Shown: positions 43,859 through 57,290, counted from the first letter of the stretch. The stretch is DNA of 64,000 bases from Brassica napus (GCF_020379485.1 NC_063436.1:29696423-29760422), one strand, 5' to 3'. A program made the numbers and translations. The notes: generated by a model not told the origin, from the letters alone.

Positions 43859-45708
43859 ATGGATCCTGAAAGTACCATGGTGGCTGATGGGACTACTGAC
43901 TCTGCTCTTCCAAATGGTGCTTTAACAATGGAGAATGTCTGTGTTGAAGGAAATGGTGTTGCTTCTGGTGAAACTTTGGATACTAATTCAGAAAGTCAGA
44001 ATGAGAATTCCGGAGACAGTTCTGCTTTGGATGCAGTTGAACATCCCAAAGAGGCAGCTGAGGTTTGTTGTAACTCTTGGATGGTTAATGTACTTGCCCC
44101 CGTCAGATAGTTAACGTTTTTGTTCTTTTGTAGGGCACACAAGTTGAAAGTGTAGATGGACCAAAGTATGCTAATGGCCAAAAGGCTCAACGGAAGCTAA
44201 AGCAGGAGAAACTCTCAGGTGGTAAGAATGTTCCACCGGTTCTTATCAAGAAGAAGAAAGAGATTAAAGGTGGAGATGCTAAAGTGGCATCATCTAATGG
44301 CTCTGTTGCTCCTATTGCGCAAACAACAAAGTCTCTGAAGAGCACATCATTCAATGGTAGAGCGGCTAAGGTCACTGAGGTAATCATCCCTCACAGCTTT
44401 CTTCTATGTTTCTTTGCTTTTGGCTGATGATTATTTCTAATTTCTTCTTTTTTTTTTCATATCAGCATGGAAAGCAAGACCGTGCACCAGCTGAAAGCGC
44501 CGCCGGGTATTGAGTCTGCCAAGTGTTCTCACTAATCTTTTATTCACTAATCAGTTGTTGAAAGTAGAGATTTGTTTCTTTCTTTAATACAGGGACAAGG
44601 TGAAACCAAAGCTTCAAAAGAAACAAGTCCAGGAGACATCTGAAGATGATGCTCAATCTTCTAAGTATTTGTCTACTAACTCTTCTTTCTTGGGGCCTTT
44701 ATGCATTTGGCTCTCATTTTTTTTAGCATTGGTGTTGATTATAACTTTATGGTTTCTTAGTAGCCCAAAAGCAGACGATGGCAAGCCTCGTAAAGTCGGT
44801 GCACTTCCAAACTATGGGTTCAGTTTCAAGTGTGACCAACGTGCTGAAAAGAGAAGAGAGGTTTGCGTTTTAAGTCCACTCTCCACAAACATGTATTGTG
44901 AAAATAATTGTATCTCTGCTTTCATATGGTGCAGTTCTATGTTAAGCTTGAGGAGAAGACTCATGCAAAAGAAGAGGAGATTAATAACATGCAAGCCAAG
45001 TCTAAGGTGTGTCTTCTAAACCCTCTTCTTTGTCATATAGTGTTCTCGACCTAAAACTCTTTGGTACTATCACAGGAAACACAAGAAGCTGAGCTTAGGA
45101 AGCTAAGAAAGAGCTTGAACTTCAAAGCCACACCCATGCCTAGCTTCTCTCAGCCGCCTAAAACAGAGTTAAAGAAGGTACTTGTGCTCTATCTTCTCAA
45201 CAATGATCTCACCTTTTTGATGAAGTACTAATTCTCATTGTTATTGTAGATACCACCAACAAGACCCAAATCTCCAAAACTCGGGAGGAAGAAGACTGAC
45301 TCTGAAGAAGCTCAGACCCCTCGTGTCGCTAGGCTGAGCTTAGATGAGAAAGCCTCTAGAGACAGCACAACCGCTAAAGGAGTTGTGCCAACAGTTGATC
45401 TCAAGAAGCAACCCTTGCGCAAATCACTTCCGAGATTGCCATCTCAGAAAACAGCTCTCCCTGATGGAAAACTCGCCCCAGCAAAACCTGCAACAACCTC
45501 AGCAAAGGTGAAGCCTGAAAGAAAGAAAGTCGAAAAAGATGCAGAAGCCCTGAAGCAGTCTTCGGATCCCATAGATGAGGAAGCACAAGGGAATGTATCA
45601 TCGTCCAATGCTGATGCGGAAGATTCACATGAGACTGTATCTCCAATGATGGATGAAGACAGAGCCAAGTCCATAGAGGTATCTGAAGTGGTTTCTGTTG
45701 AGCATTAA
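43859..45708 (+). CDS. WDL5: TPX2-domain microtubule-associated protein, WAVE-DAMPENED2-LIKE 5
   Basis: Eight exons: 43859..44062, 44134..44379, 44466..44506, 44593..44664, 44761..44860, 44935..45006, 45076..45177, 45250..45708 (1296 nt, 431 aa), all in phase. The N-terminus is acidic and the middle Lys-rich ([12 protein letters not shown]). The conserved TPX2/WVD2 (KLEEK) region is [30 protein letters not shown] split across exons 5-6, then [18 protein letters not shown]. This region binds microtubules. The C-terminus is Lys/Ser/Pro-rich and ends in an acidic tail. The family organises cortical microtubules and cell expansion. At4g32330, the gene expected after APX6, is WDL5, linked to ethylene-controlled hypocotyl growth. 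Confidence 0.92.
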
Positions 45709-46696
45709 GACTCATAGCTTGCATTAATTAAGGAGGACAAGAAACCGTATGATATTTATTATATATGTACTTTCGACCAAAACTTATGTGAGAAGAAATG
45801 GGTAAAAGAGTGAAAAGAGTCGTATGGTTTGGTTCTAAATGTTGTTGCTTTTTGATATTTCTATGTTTTTAATCTTTCAAGTTGTGTTTTTGATGTCTTA
45901 AGCTCTTTTCTTTTTGATGCTTTGATTCGTAAAAGGTGAATATTCAGGAGATTATGCGTGCGCTTTGTGTATTCTCTTTTCTATTCTTCTTCCTTTTTTT
46001 CTTGAAAGATATAAAAAATGTCATTGTGATTTGTGGTAATTAGTGACAACTGAATTGACATTGTGTTATTACATGTGAAGCTGTTGTTCTGAAGATAAAT
46101 GGTCCAGCCACTATAATCATGTTTGGTTCTTTGTTTATTGCCAAGAACTGAGGTTTTTTGCTTATCCATCGACTAATTAATTTCTTTTGCATAAAACGTT
46201 TGTATTAAATTGAAAAGTTTTTTTTTTCAAATCGGATTAGAGTTTTTGTAAGATTATCATAGAGCCAATCACATTTTGATCCACTAAATCATTTATGTAA
46301 GAGTATTATCTTAAATAATCATATAAATCTCAATTGTTGAATAAAAACGTCTGTATTAGAGTGAAAGCGCATATATCTCAATTGTTGAATAAAACTTTTG
46401 TATTATAGTGAAAGCGCATATATAGACTCGTTAGGACAACAACAAAGCTCCAACATTACAAGGTGAGGTGAGAAGCAAAATTAATAAATATAATATAATA
46501 ATAACAAAGTATTACTTGTGGCTCTATGTTTCAAAAGAGAGACACCATCACAACGGTGACAAGTACCAATAACTTCATAACTCTCTGACCGCTAAGAGAA
46601 AACTAACCGCCTGGTTCACTTGGTTTTGAGGCTTAGAAGATTTAGAGAGTGCTCCCATTCCGTATATGCGCTTACAAAATATATATAAAATAGGGT
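45709..46696. other. Convergent 3' flanks of WDL5 and CESA1
   Basis: WDL5 ends from the left and CESA1 from the right, so both 3' UTRs share this interval. A two-copy repeat of about 48 bp (ATCTCAATTGTTGAATAAAA ... GTGAAAGCGCATAT) lies at about 46326..46422. Confidence 0.6.
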
Positions 46697-49600
46697 CTAA
46701 AAGACACCTCCTGGGACGGCAGTGGGGTTGGCCTCGGGAGTGACAGAGACAAAAGGATTGATCCTGACCCAAAGCAACGAAAAGATGGAGGCCAGAAGAA
46801 CAGACCAAACGATGACGATGGTTGGCGTTCTGTTCTGTCTTCCCATTAGACCTTTCAAGAAAGGGTAGAGATGGGCAATGACCCACAAGGCGAAGAAAAG
46901 CTTCCCAAAGAGCGGTCCCCATGACTGGTACCCACTGTTCACAGCGTAAGAGACACCAGCCACAATGCCTATGAGGTTCACAACTAGCACTGTGGTCGGT
47001 GGAATGAGAAGAGCTGTCCATTTGAAGATGTAAAGCTCCGCGAAATCCCCATCTTCGTCCGAGGCTTTGGATGTGACAGTGAAGTTAGTGTCTATACCCG
47101 CAAGAACCTTGAGTAGACCTTGGAAGACTGCGAAAAGATGAGCAGATGTTCCACCGATGACCCAGAACTGCTCGTTCCTCCACCAGTCCTCAATGCTCAC
47201 GCCGCTCCATCTCAGCTCTAGAACTCCAGTCACAGCGATTGAGATGAAGAGAAGAATAAACCAGATACTCGCGTAGTTGCTTATCTGCACAACAATGTTG
47301 TTATAGTTTTTTTAAATAAGAGATGATGAAGACTGAAATAAACGTATTGACATAGTCTAACGAACCTCTGGTATGATGAACTTGTCAGTGATGAGGCAAA
47401 AAGCAGGAAGGATACAGTAGGCGATGAGTGGGAGAGCTGTAATAGGGTAGACAATGGTGTTGATGTAAGCGAGTCTCTCCAAGAGTCTCAACCTTCCTGT
47501 ATAGCCATACCAGATAGGGCAATGTCTACTCAGGAGAATCTCAATAGATCCCAACGCCCATCGAAGAACTTGGTTCAAACGATCAGAAAGATTGATTGGT
47601 GCAGATCCCTTGAACGCAGGTCGTGGAGGATTGCAGTAGATGGACATCCAACCCCGGGCATGCATCTTGAACCCAGTAAGAATATCTTCTGTCACAGAAC
47701 CATAGATCCAACCAATCTAAACCAAAAAAAAAAAGCCAAATAAGTTGTCATCAGAGAGGTGAGAAAGGGAACATAAAGTTTGAGAACTCACCTCTTTTCC
47801 CCATTCAGTCTTGTCCTCGTAGCCACAGCTTATAACATGAATAGCCTCCTTGAGAAGAGTAGCTGGATTGGTCGTTGGTGGAATGCCACCTTGTTCCATG
47901 AAGGTAGCCGCAATAAACACTGGGGACTGACCAAAACGCTTCTCTACACTCTTCTGGGACATTAGAATAGACCTCTCATCATCATAACCTGCATTCAAGA
48001 AAGGAATTATAAGTATTATACACATCAATGAAGATTATAAGCTCAATCAAACCTTCAAAACCCTCTTCTATGTCGTCCATGTTGAAAAGTGGAGCATTGG
48101 AGTCACTTCTGTTGATGCCTCTCCTCTGTTGATCATAGTTATACTTCTTGCTTTTCTTTCCTTTCTTCCTTGAGCCACAACAGCTCTTGACAATAATATT
48201 TGGTTCCAGATCTTCCTCAGTCAAAACAGGATCATACCCATATAGAGCTTGCCTATTGAAACAGCAACCAGTACCCACATATACTGGACCCTGGATTCCA
48301 TCTAACCCCTTCAAGTTAATCTGCACAAAGTAACAAACATCTAAGTCAAATATGAACAAACGGTAAAAGAGAGTGTTTGAATGGGGGGAGTGAAGCTCAC
48401 ATCGAAGAAGACTATATTCCTGTTGGCGTAACGATCGTGCAAGTCAATACCATCAAAACGCTGAGGGAACTGGACGTAGCAGCATTTTTTTCCATAAGCA
48501 GGGTCCATCAGGAAACACATGGCTTCTTTAATAGCTTTGCTGTTGTTGAAGTAATGATCACAATCCACGTTCAATAGATAAGCTCCATTGGTCAGAACAG
48601 CAGAAACACGGATCTGTCAACGTAAAGGAAGCTGAATCAGGAGAGAACAAATTTCCTTAGACAAAAGAATACGAAGGAGAAAGTTAACAAACCAATGCAT
48701 TCATAGCTCCAGCCTTCTTGTGGTGTTGAAATCCAGGCCGCTTTTCACGAGAAACATAGATGAGCCTAGGCAGCTCATTTCCATCAGTATCTAGACCTCC
48801 ACTGTGGCCTAAGAACACCTGAAAATGAAACAAAACGATGCAGCATAAATATAATATCCTGAAGTTATAATAGTTTAAGGGATTGAATCACTGTACCTGA
48901 ATCATTCCAGGATGATCTCTAGTGTTGTTACCAGGCCAGGGAGTACCATCCTGCATCGTCCATCCTTCTTCAGGGATCTTCTGTGCTTTAGCAACAAGTG
49001 CATTGATCCTCACCTTAAACTCTTCATACTCTCTCTGTCATTACAAAGCCAAACAAACAAAGTTTTTTTTAGAGACAATCTCTAGTTTTACTAATAGATG
49101 AGAAAGCAGATGGAGAGACCTTCATAGCTCGTCGTTCTTTAACAAAAGAAGGCTGGATCTTGTCCTTCAAGTAATCTATCTTCTGTGCAAAATAGAACTC
49201 AGGGGCTCTGGGTTCAATGCTAAACTTCTTGCAAAATGGCACCCATTTCTTTGCGAACTCGGCAGTTTCAGAAAGAGATTCGAACGTCAGCATAGCTGCA
49301 CCATCGTCTGAAACATAACAGGCTACTTTGTCTACCGGGTAGTCCACAGCAAGAATCGAGAGAACTGTGTTTGCTGTTACAAGAGGAGGCTCTTTCAGTG
49401 GGTCCACTGTACTAACAAACACGTCAACAGGAGTAAGCTGCGATGGTTCACCGTCTCGATCATATCTACAATATGAAACCAAAACAAACCATTAAATATA
49501 ATCAGGATGATCCTATCATGATCTAGTCAGAAATTGATATGCACCATTGTGGAAGAAGGTATCAAATTAGCACAAAAAAATAAGATAAAGAAGACTGGAT

Positions 49601-51275
49601 AGACCTAAAGACCAACCTTATAGCGAGACGGTCAAGATAAGTCTCTCGGTTAATAGGGTACCATTTGGGAAACTGATCGAGAAGCCAAGAAAATGCAAAC
49701 CAGATCTCACAAATAACTGAGGTCAACCACAATGGATAAGCATCTTTCACAGGGTGAGTTGTACGATATTGCAAGAAGAATCCCAAGATGATAAGCCGGA
49801 GAATAATCACAACCCGGTAAGGTGTGAGATGAGAAGGCGGGATAGGCACAATACGGCTCATAGGCAGCCTCGAATCATCAGCCCTGTTAAGTAAAATATC
49901 ATTAACTCAGTGGAAGGAAACTAAGGAATAACACTCAAATTTGAATAAGATCTACGTCTATAAGAATCTAGCAAAGCAGAATAGTCCCGAGTCTAGTTCT
50001 TTGACTTACATTTGGAGTTCTTCGCCGTTGGAACCAGTGCCTTCAATTTCTCCACCTTTCCCTTCGTGGTATTTACCAGTCATCTGTACCATATTCTTCT
50101 CCTGCTTCAGCTTCCAGCCTTCAACCCTTTCTTTCCAGTCAACATTGCCAAGCCCATAAGAGTTCAAATCTTTCGAAGGGTCTACGATTCTCACAGGTAC
50201 TGCAATTTTTAAGCACAAGCTATCAGTCAGTTGTCCACAAAAAAATGACATATAACTAAGGCCTTGTACTTAAAGCAAAAAAAAAGAAAAAAAGAATACC
50301 AGGTTGGCGTGGGTCAATATATGGAGATGAAATGGCATTCCTGTCACCAGGCCCTAAAGGACCTGATGTAGTACGCACAGATTGTGTGTCAGGCGTGCGA
50401 ATTTCCCCTGAAACCTGTGTAGCAAATTTTTAAAAAAGAGTCTAATCTTAGAGATTTATCCAGTAATACAGATCACTTTAGATGTAGATCATTACCGTGT
50501 GGCCATGAGTGAGAAGAGGAATTGGTTGAGATTCATGTCTAGAAGAGGAAGAGAACTCTTCACCATGACGTTGTTGGCGTCTTCCCTTGTTAGCTCCTTG
50601 AGCGTAATTAAACTCGTTCTCAATATCATCAACATCATCCTCATCTTCATCCCCTTCAACACGAGGACTCCCTGCAACAATCCAAAAAACTTGTTCACCA
50701 ACAAAGACTAAACAGAATAAAAAAAAAATCCAAAGACTAGTACTGACCCCTGAGACGTCTGTATCTAGTCTTGCATTGAGGGCAACACTGAGTTCCATCT
50801 TTCCTCTCGTACTCATAGCAAGGACGGCAGACAGGGAAGGCACATTCATTGCAAGCCACAAAAAGATCTCCAGTTTCAGTGAGCCCAGCGTTATCACCAC
50901 AGATCTGACATGTATGTGGATCCATATTCTTCATAGCTTTGGACTGCATTGAGTATCATCAACGTCACATCAACTGTTAGTTTATTGAGTATATAAGAAA
51001 CTACTGTAACAGATCAATGCAGATCCAAAGGAGATCCAAGTAAAGTAGTAAACTTTGAGAGCTAAAGTTCTATTACACAAGCCTTAGATCAAGAAGATCC
51101 TAAACTGAAATCCACCGACATAAAAGTAAAGTTTCTATCTTTAGCAACTCAAGATCCTAATGGAGGAAACTATATGAGATCTAGAAACACTAACCCCGCC
51201 GTCGGATTCGTGACGGATCCGAACGAGCTCGTTTCTCCGGTAGGAACCAGCGACCAAGCCGGCACTGGCCTCCAT
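46697..51275 (-). CDS. CESA1: Cellulose synthase A catalytic subunit 1
   Basis: Fourteen minus-strand exons: 51195..51275, 50748..50943, 50496..50671, 50300..50414, 50010..50199, 49617..49883, 49120..49465, 48897..49034, 48693..48818, 48401..48613, 48053..48320, 47792..47988, 47366..47716, 46697..47284. Total 3252 nt, 1083 aa, in phase. It polymerises UDP-glucose into beta-1,4-glucan in plasma-membrane rosettes for the primary wall. It starts [20 protein letters not shown] and has a RING-type zinc finger (CQICGD ... CCPQC), two N-terminal helices, catalytic Asp motifs ([19 protein letters not shown]), QVLRW, and six C-terminal helices. The C-terminal tail ends PGGVF. The start and synteny favour CESA1 (At4g32410) over its paralogue CESA10. 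Helitron H2 begins 316 bp upstream of the ATG. Confidence 0.96.
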
Positions 51276-51590
51276 TGATGCTGATGAGTCAGATCACACA
51301 CCGACAGAGAGATGTTCAACACTGACACTCTCTTTCTTTCTTTCTTTGATCCTAAACTTCAAACACCAATCTGATTTGCCTATTTTATTTCCGTGTCTGA
51401 GTTTCTTTTTTTTTTAAATTTTTTTTTTAATTGACAAAGTAAATATTTAACCGGGGGTGGTGACGGTAGCCTCTTCGTCTCCTATAGTATTGGCTCGGCT
51501 TGGCTCGGATTATCTATATGTGTTCTTTTTTTAAAGCTGAGCCGTTGGCTTCCCCACTAGACGAGCCAGCTATTGTGTGACGTGGCCAGA
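51276..51590 (-). promoter_or_regulatory. Retained proximal CESA1 leader and promoter
   Basis: 315 bp between the CESA1 ATG and the Helitron H2 insertion. It includes a leader with TTTCTTTCTTTCTTTGATC-type repeats and T-rich tracts. No unambiguous TATA box stands out. Anything further upstream in the native promoter is displaced beyond H2. Confidence 0.5.
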
Positions 51591-51926
51591 TCTAACCTAT
51601 ACTAAAAGAAGAATATCTTCAACAAAGAGAGTGTCCACATCAGCAGATAAATTCCAGCCAATAAAATCATTAGAACATGCCAGCTCATCTCATGTAAAAA
51701 ACACGAATTAACTAATTACATTTGCACGGAGAAATCGATCCCTCTTCCCAAAAACCACTAACGCTAACTTTTTGGGATTCAAGGAGTTTTGATCTCGAGC
51801 TTTAAATAACTTTGTACTAAAGTTCAATTTCTCTTTCATCCTCCATTTCACTCTAATCTGCAATTGGATTAATCTAAGGCGACCTTTTGCATCCTCAACT
51901 CTCTTGCAATATAATATCACGAATAT

Positions 51927-52208
51927 GTGGATCGTGACTCAGCAAGCATGATTCTGACGATCCCTGGTGTAGATCCAAGCTCCACGATGTTAAGCCTTGA
52001 TGAATCTGACTCGTCGGATGTTAAACTCAAAAAGGCGCGAGCAGCCGCCAGTACTTATCGAGAAGCTAATGAGAGTTGTTACAGACAGCTAAAGATTGAA
52101 GGAGATGCATTTGAGTGTTTCAGTGGAACAGAGAAAGAGATTGTTAAGATGATAAAGACAGTTATGATGATGAATGTACAAGGCAAGCCATGCCTAGCCA
52201 ATCTATAG
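51927..52208 (+). CDS. Uncharacterised open frame in Helitron H2
   Basis: 93 codons starting with ATG in the 5' part of H2, where H1 has the N-terminal exon of its RPA1-like gene. The sequence is not similar to that exon. It has an acidic Ser/Asp patch and a basic helical stretch (VKLKKARAAASTYREA). It may be a captured host fragment or a chance open frame. I do not recognise it. Confidence 0.3.
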   Translation: MDRDSASMILTIPGVDPSSTMLSLDESDSSDVKLKKARAAASTYREANESCYRQLKIEGDAFECFSGTEKEIVKMIKTVMMMNVQGKPCLANL

Positions 52209-52944
52209 GTGATTTTTCTCCTTTTATTTGTTGCATTTTCATTTCTTAGTCCGACTGTATCCGCCTCTCAACTTATGAATTGTGGTTTGAGCTAGAGAAG
52301 CAACACAAGCTCATACACGGCGTGTTTTCAGGTTTGAATCTTTCAAGATTCCAGTCTAAAATCACCTCAGCATCTTGATCCCTACTCTAGATTTTATATT
52401 CTAAAATATTTCAATTGTGTTATTATATGGATTGTTACAGCCTGTGCTTCTGTTTTTTTCTTCGTATTGACGTTTTATTTACAGTATTGTGCAGTTTATC
52501 TGGAAACATCTGAAAATTGATTCATTTAGTTGTCCGGCACGAGACACATTTAAGAAAGTCACAGAGTCATGGGGCTTGGAATTCACAGCTACCTGCTAGC
52601 TAGGAAAAGTAAAGGAAACGTTTTGTACTGAGACTTTTACTCATACCAAATATTTTTTACTGTTTATCTTATATTTATTTGCAGTGGTTCAGACTATAAG
52701 ACAATGGTATGTTTAAATGTTCGTCAACCTTGAGAGGTGGATGGATAATATGGTTTTTAATCCTTGCTAGCTGTGGTATGTTGAATTGGAGATGATGTTT
52801 TCAAGCGAGTTGCGGCCTAAAAGGGATCTATTTAGTAAGATGAATATCCTAATTTTAATATAAGTGCAACATGTTTGTGTTTAATATTCCCCAACAGTTC
52901 TGACCTCTCCTCCCCGTTTTGTATTAGGTGCATTAATGTTTTAG

Positions 52945-54454
52945 ATTTATTGGGCATATGAAGCTCATCGATGGGCATCATCTCCAGCAACGTCCAGTCC
53001 TTGACATGATCACGGGGATGGAGATTGTTGGTACACGTACAACCTAACGAGTAAGCAAATTGTATTCCATATTACTACCCAACTTCTTAATGCTTCCATA
53101 TTAATTTACTCACTCACCATTGAATGACCAAATGCAAGGGCTCAATACTATATCATGTTTATCTCGACTGTCTGCAATTGCTTTTAGTTGTTCGCCACTC
53201 ATTACAACTTCACACTGCTTCTGTCATTTTTCCTGTCCTAACCTTTGGATTGTTCCTATGTCGTCCCAATTTCCAAACACACAGGGAAGGTCTGGTTCAG
53301 CTCAATGTCTTCCTCCAGATTCCAGAGTATTCATTGACAACAAGGTCAGTCGACCCATTCAGTATCTATCTTGGTTTGTGCTTCTGCTTTAAAAATTTTC
53401 CAATGTCTTCCTTCCACCTGAACAATATATCGTGTTGTAGGCTAGCTGTGCATCCTAACGCGTCTGAACTGGTGAACACATCGAAGATAACAAAGATTGA
53501 AACCATCACAATTGGTGCGATAGTCACCTTCGTCAACAATGAATCCGTTCAGGTACAGCCATATTTCACTCCCGCCTGAATAGTATACTTACACCCTAAT
53601 TGTTCAACTTTTTTTTTCTCTAATAAATGTTGAATGCTTATTCCTACTGCAAAGAGACAGTTGACGATGTCGAAAGAAATCCTGGGTGGTATTACAAAGG
53701 GCCAACATCGTTGATGTGAGAATGTTACCAGGGTTGTGAAGTAATGTCACTGACACAGTTACACTGACGAACCTCAATCTACTATTCTGATGTTGCAAAG
53801 TATTTTTAGTTCCCCAACTCCTCTCTGTTTTTTTTTGGTAAAACATTTCCGTTATAATTACAGGTTCCGTGCTGAGATATATGTGTATGACAGTGGTGAC
53901 AAAGCCAGCGTCGTACTCCTTTGAGATGCAGGCACTGAACGTACCAGAAGACAAGCTTCTGACTTACTCGACAATTACTTGGGAGGTATCTTAAATTGAG
54001 CTTAATCTTCACCTCCCCCACCTATTGAAACTCACGTACAGTATTCGTGAGTTATATATCTCAGGCTAATGAAGAGTTGGTTGGTGAGGAAGAGGTTCCA
54101 ACTCCGCATTGTTTGGTTGATGCAAGCGGCCAGTTACACAAGTTCAGGGTCAAAGTTATCCCATGAAATTTTACATCCAAAAGGCAGACCATCATAGTCA
54201 CCAAAGTTTTTTGTCCTGCGCTCCTTCCACCTCGGAAAACAACAGTGGACAATCCAAGCTAGGCGCTAGATGTGGGTCACCGCCTCTCTCCAGTCAGTGA
54301 TGCTGCTAACTGTACCGAAGGTTCAAGAAGCTTGGGAGGTTTTCTGGTGAGGCAAATTCATCAACCAAGGAGAGGGAGAGGAACGAAGAGAAGAAAGACA
54401 AATGTCCTAGGCTTAGCACCTAATAAGACCTCCCTGCCTCCACGTACTCACTAA
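52945..54454 (+). pseudogene. RPA1-like pseudogene in Helitron H2
   Basis: Pieces align in order with exons 3-9 of the H1 gene, at equivalent splice sites. They are LGHMKLIDG (52950s), a decayed SSMSSSR block (53290s), a block equivalent to exon 6 (LAVHPNASELVNTSKITK, 53440s), a DDVERNPGWYYKGPTS block without the full zinc element (53660s), FRAEIYVYDSGDKASVVLL (53865s) and EEVPTPHCLVDASGQLHKF (54085s). Several stops and frameshifts interrupt them, for example TGA inside the VLL block and after KVIP. The N-terminal OB fold is missing. This is a dead copy, older than the one in H1. Confidence 0.85.
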
Positions 54455-54866
54455 ATTGCCGCTTTATGTCACCATTGGAACATTTATTTCATCTGTTGCT
54501 ATGACAATTTTTTACTTTTGGTTGCATTTTAATTGCTGTTGATTGGAAGTTCCCATCTTAATTTCCAAAACCTTTCCTGAACTATAAGTACCGTCTTACT
54601 GGTTTTACATAACTCTTGCTTTCCTTTATGGACTGTGTGAGCTATAATAAGGTTACTATTTTAAATATTGAGATCCACATCAAATGGAATAGTGTTGGAT
54701 GTGATTGAGATTTTAAAAATTAAAGATGTGTATTTATCAAAACAATTGTTTTTGCTCTACTCTTCTATTTGTGGCCACTTATTCGGAGAACATCCTGATA
54801 AATTATATTCTATCCGGTTCAAAAATGATAAATTTTAAATTTTCACACATATTAAGAAAATATATA

Positions 54867-55114
54867 CTCTCTCTGTTTCACAATAGTTGATGTTTTATAA
54901 GATGTTTGTTGTTTCAAAATAGATGAAGTTTTAATATATTTATATTATTTTTAACTTTATTGAAAACTATGTAACCAATTAGATTTTGCAGTCATTTTTT
55001 TAATTGGTTAAATGATTTTTAAATTATATTTGTAAAGTTACTTTTTGAAGAAAAATAGATTTCTTAGTCTACGTGCAATGAGTCAAAATATCATGTATTT
55101 TGAAAGAGAGGGAG
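54867..55114. mobile_element. Stowaway-like MITE inside Helitron H2
   Basis: 248 bp with inverted ends CTCTCTCTGTTTCA and, reversed, CTCCCTCTCTTTCA, flanked by TA on both sides. AT-rich, non-coding. It inserted into H2 and is therefore younger than H2. Confidence 0.75.
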
Positions 55115-55906
55115 TATTACATTTTGATTAATGTATTATCTTTGTAATTAACTAATTTTCACAATTTTTAACCAATATAATTTCAATAAACACAATTAGT
55201 ATTTTTGAAATTATTTATCATTAATTAATGAATTGGAGATGTAAAAATATATTTCTTAAACATATTTTTTTTATTAAATATGGAGCTTTGGAAAAGAAAA
55301 GAATATAATAATATAATCCAATTTGCAAAATATTTGTTTTCTGTTTTGTTTTGTTTTGTATTTTTTATATTTGTTATTTGTTTTCAAGGGAAAAACATTA
55401 GTCCTAGAAGAGTAGAACGTGTATAAGGAATCTACTATAGTCTTCCTAAAAGGTTAGGAATACATATAATTCACTCAATATTAACACAACTGTACTGCTA
55501 TTTTTTTTGTAACTGAACTCCTACTATATTTAACAAGAAAATTTACTCCAATCTTAAAGAGACTTTGATTCGGACAGTCAAACCGTACTGCTATTTTCAT
55601 AACACAACTCATTTTCTTTCTCTATTGATGCAGATAATAAAGACGAGGAATCGTTGAAAAAAAAAAAAGAGGAATAAGTCTACAAGTACAAAGAGGTAGT
55701 CGAGACATAGGTTGGTCATCTCATATGAGGAAATGTAAAGTAAGTTCTCTTTCCTGATGCCTGAAAACATGTTCTCACTTCATTGAAACCATAATCTCAG
55801 AAATTTACCATTTATGTCTATAATAAGGTGTTCCGTATATACGATTATCTACAACAAGCGATCATACTTTTATGTGTATTCACTTATATTTTTTGAAACA
55901 AAAACA

Positions 55907-56190
55907 GGGGGTGATTGGTTGGGTTGTAGGAAGTGACTTTAGCTTTAATTTCCATCTACAACCTTAAATACTACCAATCATGATTTATCTTAGTTTTTAA
56001 AGCTACAACCCAAAACCTAAAGCTACAGCAAAAACAGACAAAAAATGGTTGTAAAAATCTTATTTTCTAAAGCCTCATCCTTTTAGCTGTAGGAAATTTT
56101 AAAGCTACAACCCTTAAAGCTAAATCAAAAAATTCTACAGACTAAATTCTAAAGTAAATTTTCTATAGTTACAGTCCAACCAATTACCCC
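55907..56190. mobile_element. TIR MITE inside Helitron H2
   Basis: About 284 bp with ends GGGGTGATTGGTTGGG and, reversed, GGGGTAATTGGTTGGAC. Internal AAAGCTACAACCC motifs repeat in both orientations. No clear target duplication, so the superfamily (hAT or PIF/Harbinger) is undecided. Confidence 0.65.
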
Positions 56191-56730
56191 TAATGTCTTC
56201 GATTTGTTGAGCTTGGTCTAAAGCTCAATGTTTTTTACTTTTGTTAACGCTATTTCGTCTCATATATAACGGTCCTTATGCATGCTTTCATATTGACTTC
56301 TATTTCAATGTTTTTCCATAAAAACTAAAAAATATTGGGTGAAGAATATTCACAAGAATCCGAAAGCAAGTCATCAACAAATAAAAAAGAACAGCAAGAT
56401 TTCTAACCGCCGTCATTTCTATGTCAAACTTTTAGTTATTTTGTTTTTTTTTTTAAATAATAGTATCATATATTTCCACAAAAATTTAAAAATAAAATAT
56501 TTGACCATACAAAGTACTTTTATTTTACATTTTATTTAATATCCAAAGTACCATAATAAATAAACTAATATCCAAATTACATTTATTTATATCTAAACAT
56601 TTAATCGTTAATTTTGCATTTTTTATAATAAAACTTATTTACAAATAATAAATACCAAAATACAATATTGAAAATATATTATAGTTTCAATATTGAATAA
56701 ATCCGGGCGTAGCCCGGACAAAATCTCTAG

Positions 56731-56856
56731 TTGTAATAAGAAAGAGACAGGACAACAAATCTGATATCTGTCGGTGGAGACAAGACGATACTGTAATTAG
56801 GTTCACAATGTTAAATTTAAAAGTTATGGGCCAAATCCAAACTAGCTAAAATAATA
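56731..56856. other. Host DNA sliver between Helitrons H2 and H3
   Basis: 126 bp between the CTAG end of H2 and the TC start of H3. If both elements inserted into the CESA1 upstream region, this is a stranded piece of the original promoter region, contiguous with 51590 on one side and 61537 on the other. Confidence 0.65.
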
Positions 56857-57290
56857 TCTAACATATACTAAAAAGGGAATATACTGAGTGTTTAAGGTGT
56901 CCACTTCTACAAAGAAAACCAGCCAATAAAAATCATTCGTTTTGCCACGTCATTATTATTTATCCAGAGAAAAATTCAAAAGGCTACCTTTGGGTTTTAT
57001 ATTGATTTTAAAGGTCCAGATGATAAGACCCAGATTATTTCTTTTACTCTCAATCTGTACCCTAGAAACAAAACAAAAAAATTCTAACGACGCCAAGATT
57101 CCACTTCGTCTTCTTCGATTAGTCTCCATCCAAAATCTCAGTTACTAAACCTCATATGCATCAATCAATTGTGCTCTTCAATACCCTCTTAATGGATTCG
57201 TTTCGCCTCCTATTTCTCCTTCTTGATAAACCACTTCGTGAAAACATGCATTCATTGAATCCTGAAAATCTTCTCCCAAGAAGTTGAAAC

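Larger units (their letters stand above)
51591..56730 (+). mobile_element. Helitron H2 with a decayed RPA1-like gene
   Basis: 5140 bp. The left end TCTAACCTATACTAAAAG follows A at 51590. The right end has the hairpin TCCGGGC-GTA-GCCCGGA (56702..56718) and CTCTAG at 56725..56730, followed by T at 56731. Insertion between A and T without target duplication, a TC start, a GC hairpin near the 3' end and a CTAG end are the Helitron hallmarks. It carries an RPA1-like pseudogene in the same orientation, one Stowaway-like MITE and one other TIR MITE. No Rep/helicase seen. Confidence 0.88.

Noticed and set aside
45401..45724. Minus-strand open frames over the last WDL5 exon
   Set aside because: Shadow of a well-supported exon.
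54272..54454. 60-codon open frame MGHRLSPVSDAAN as an independent gene
   Set aside because: Continues the decayed C-terminal tail of the H2 RPA1-like pseudogene.
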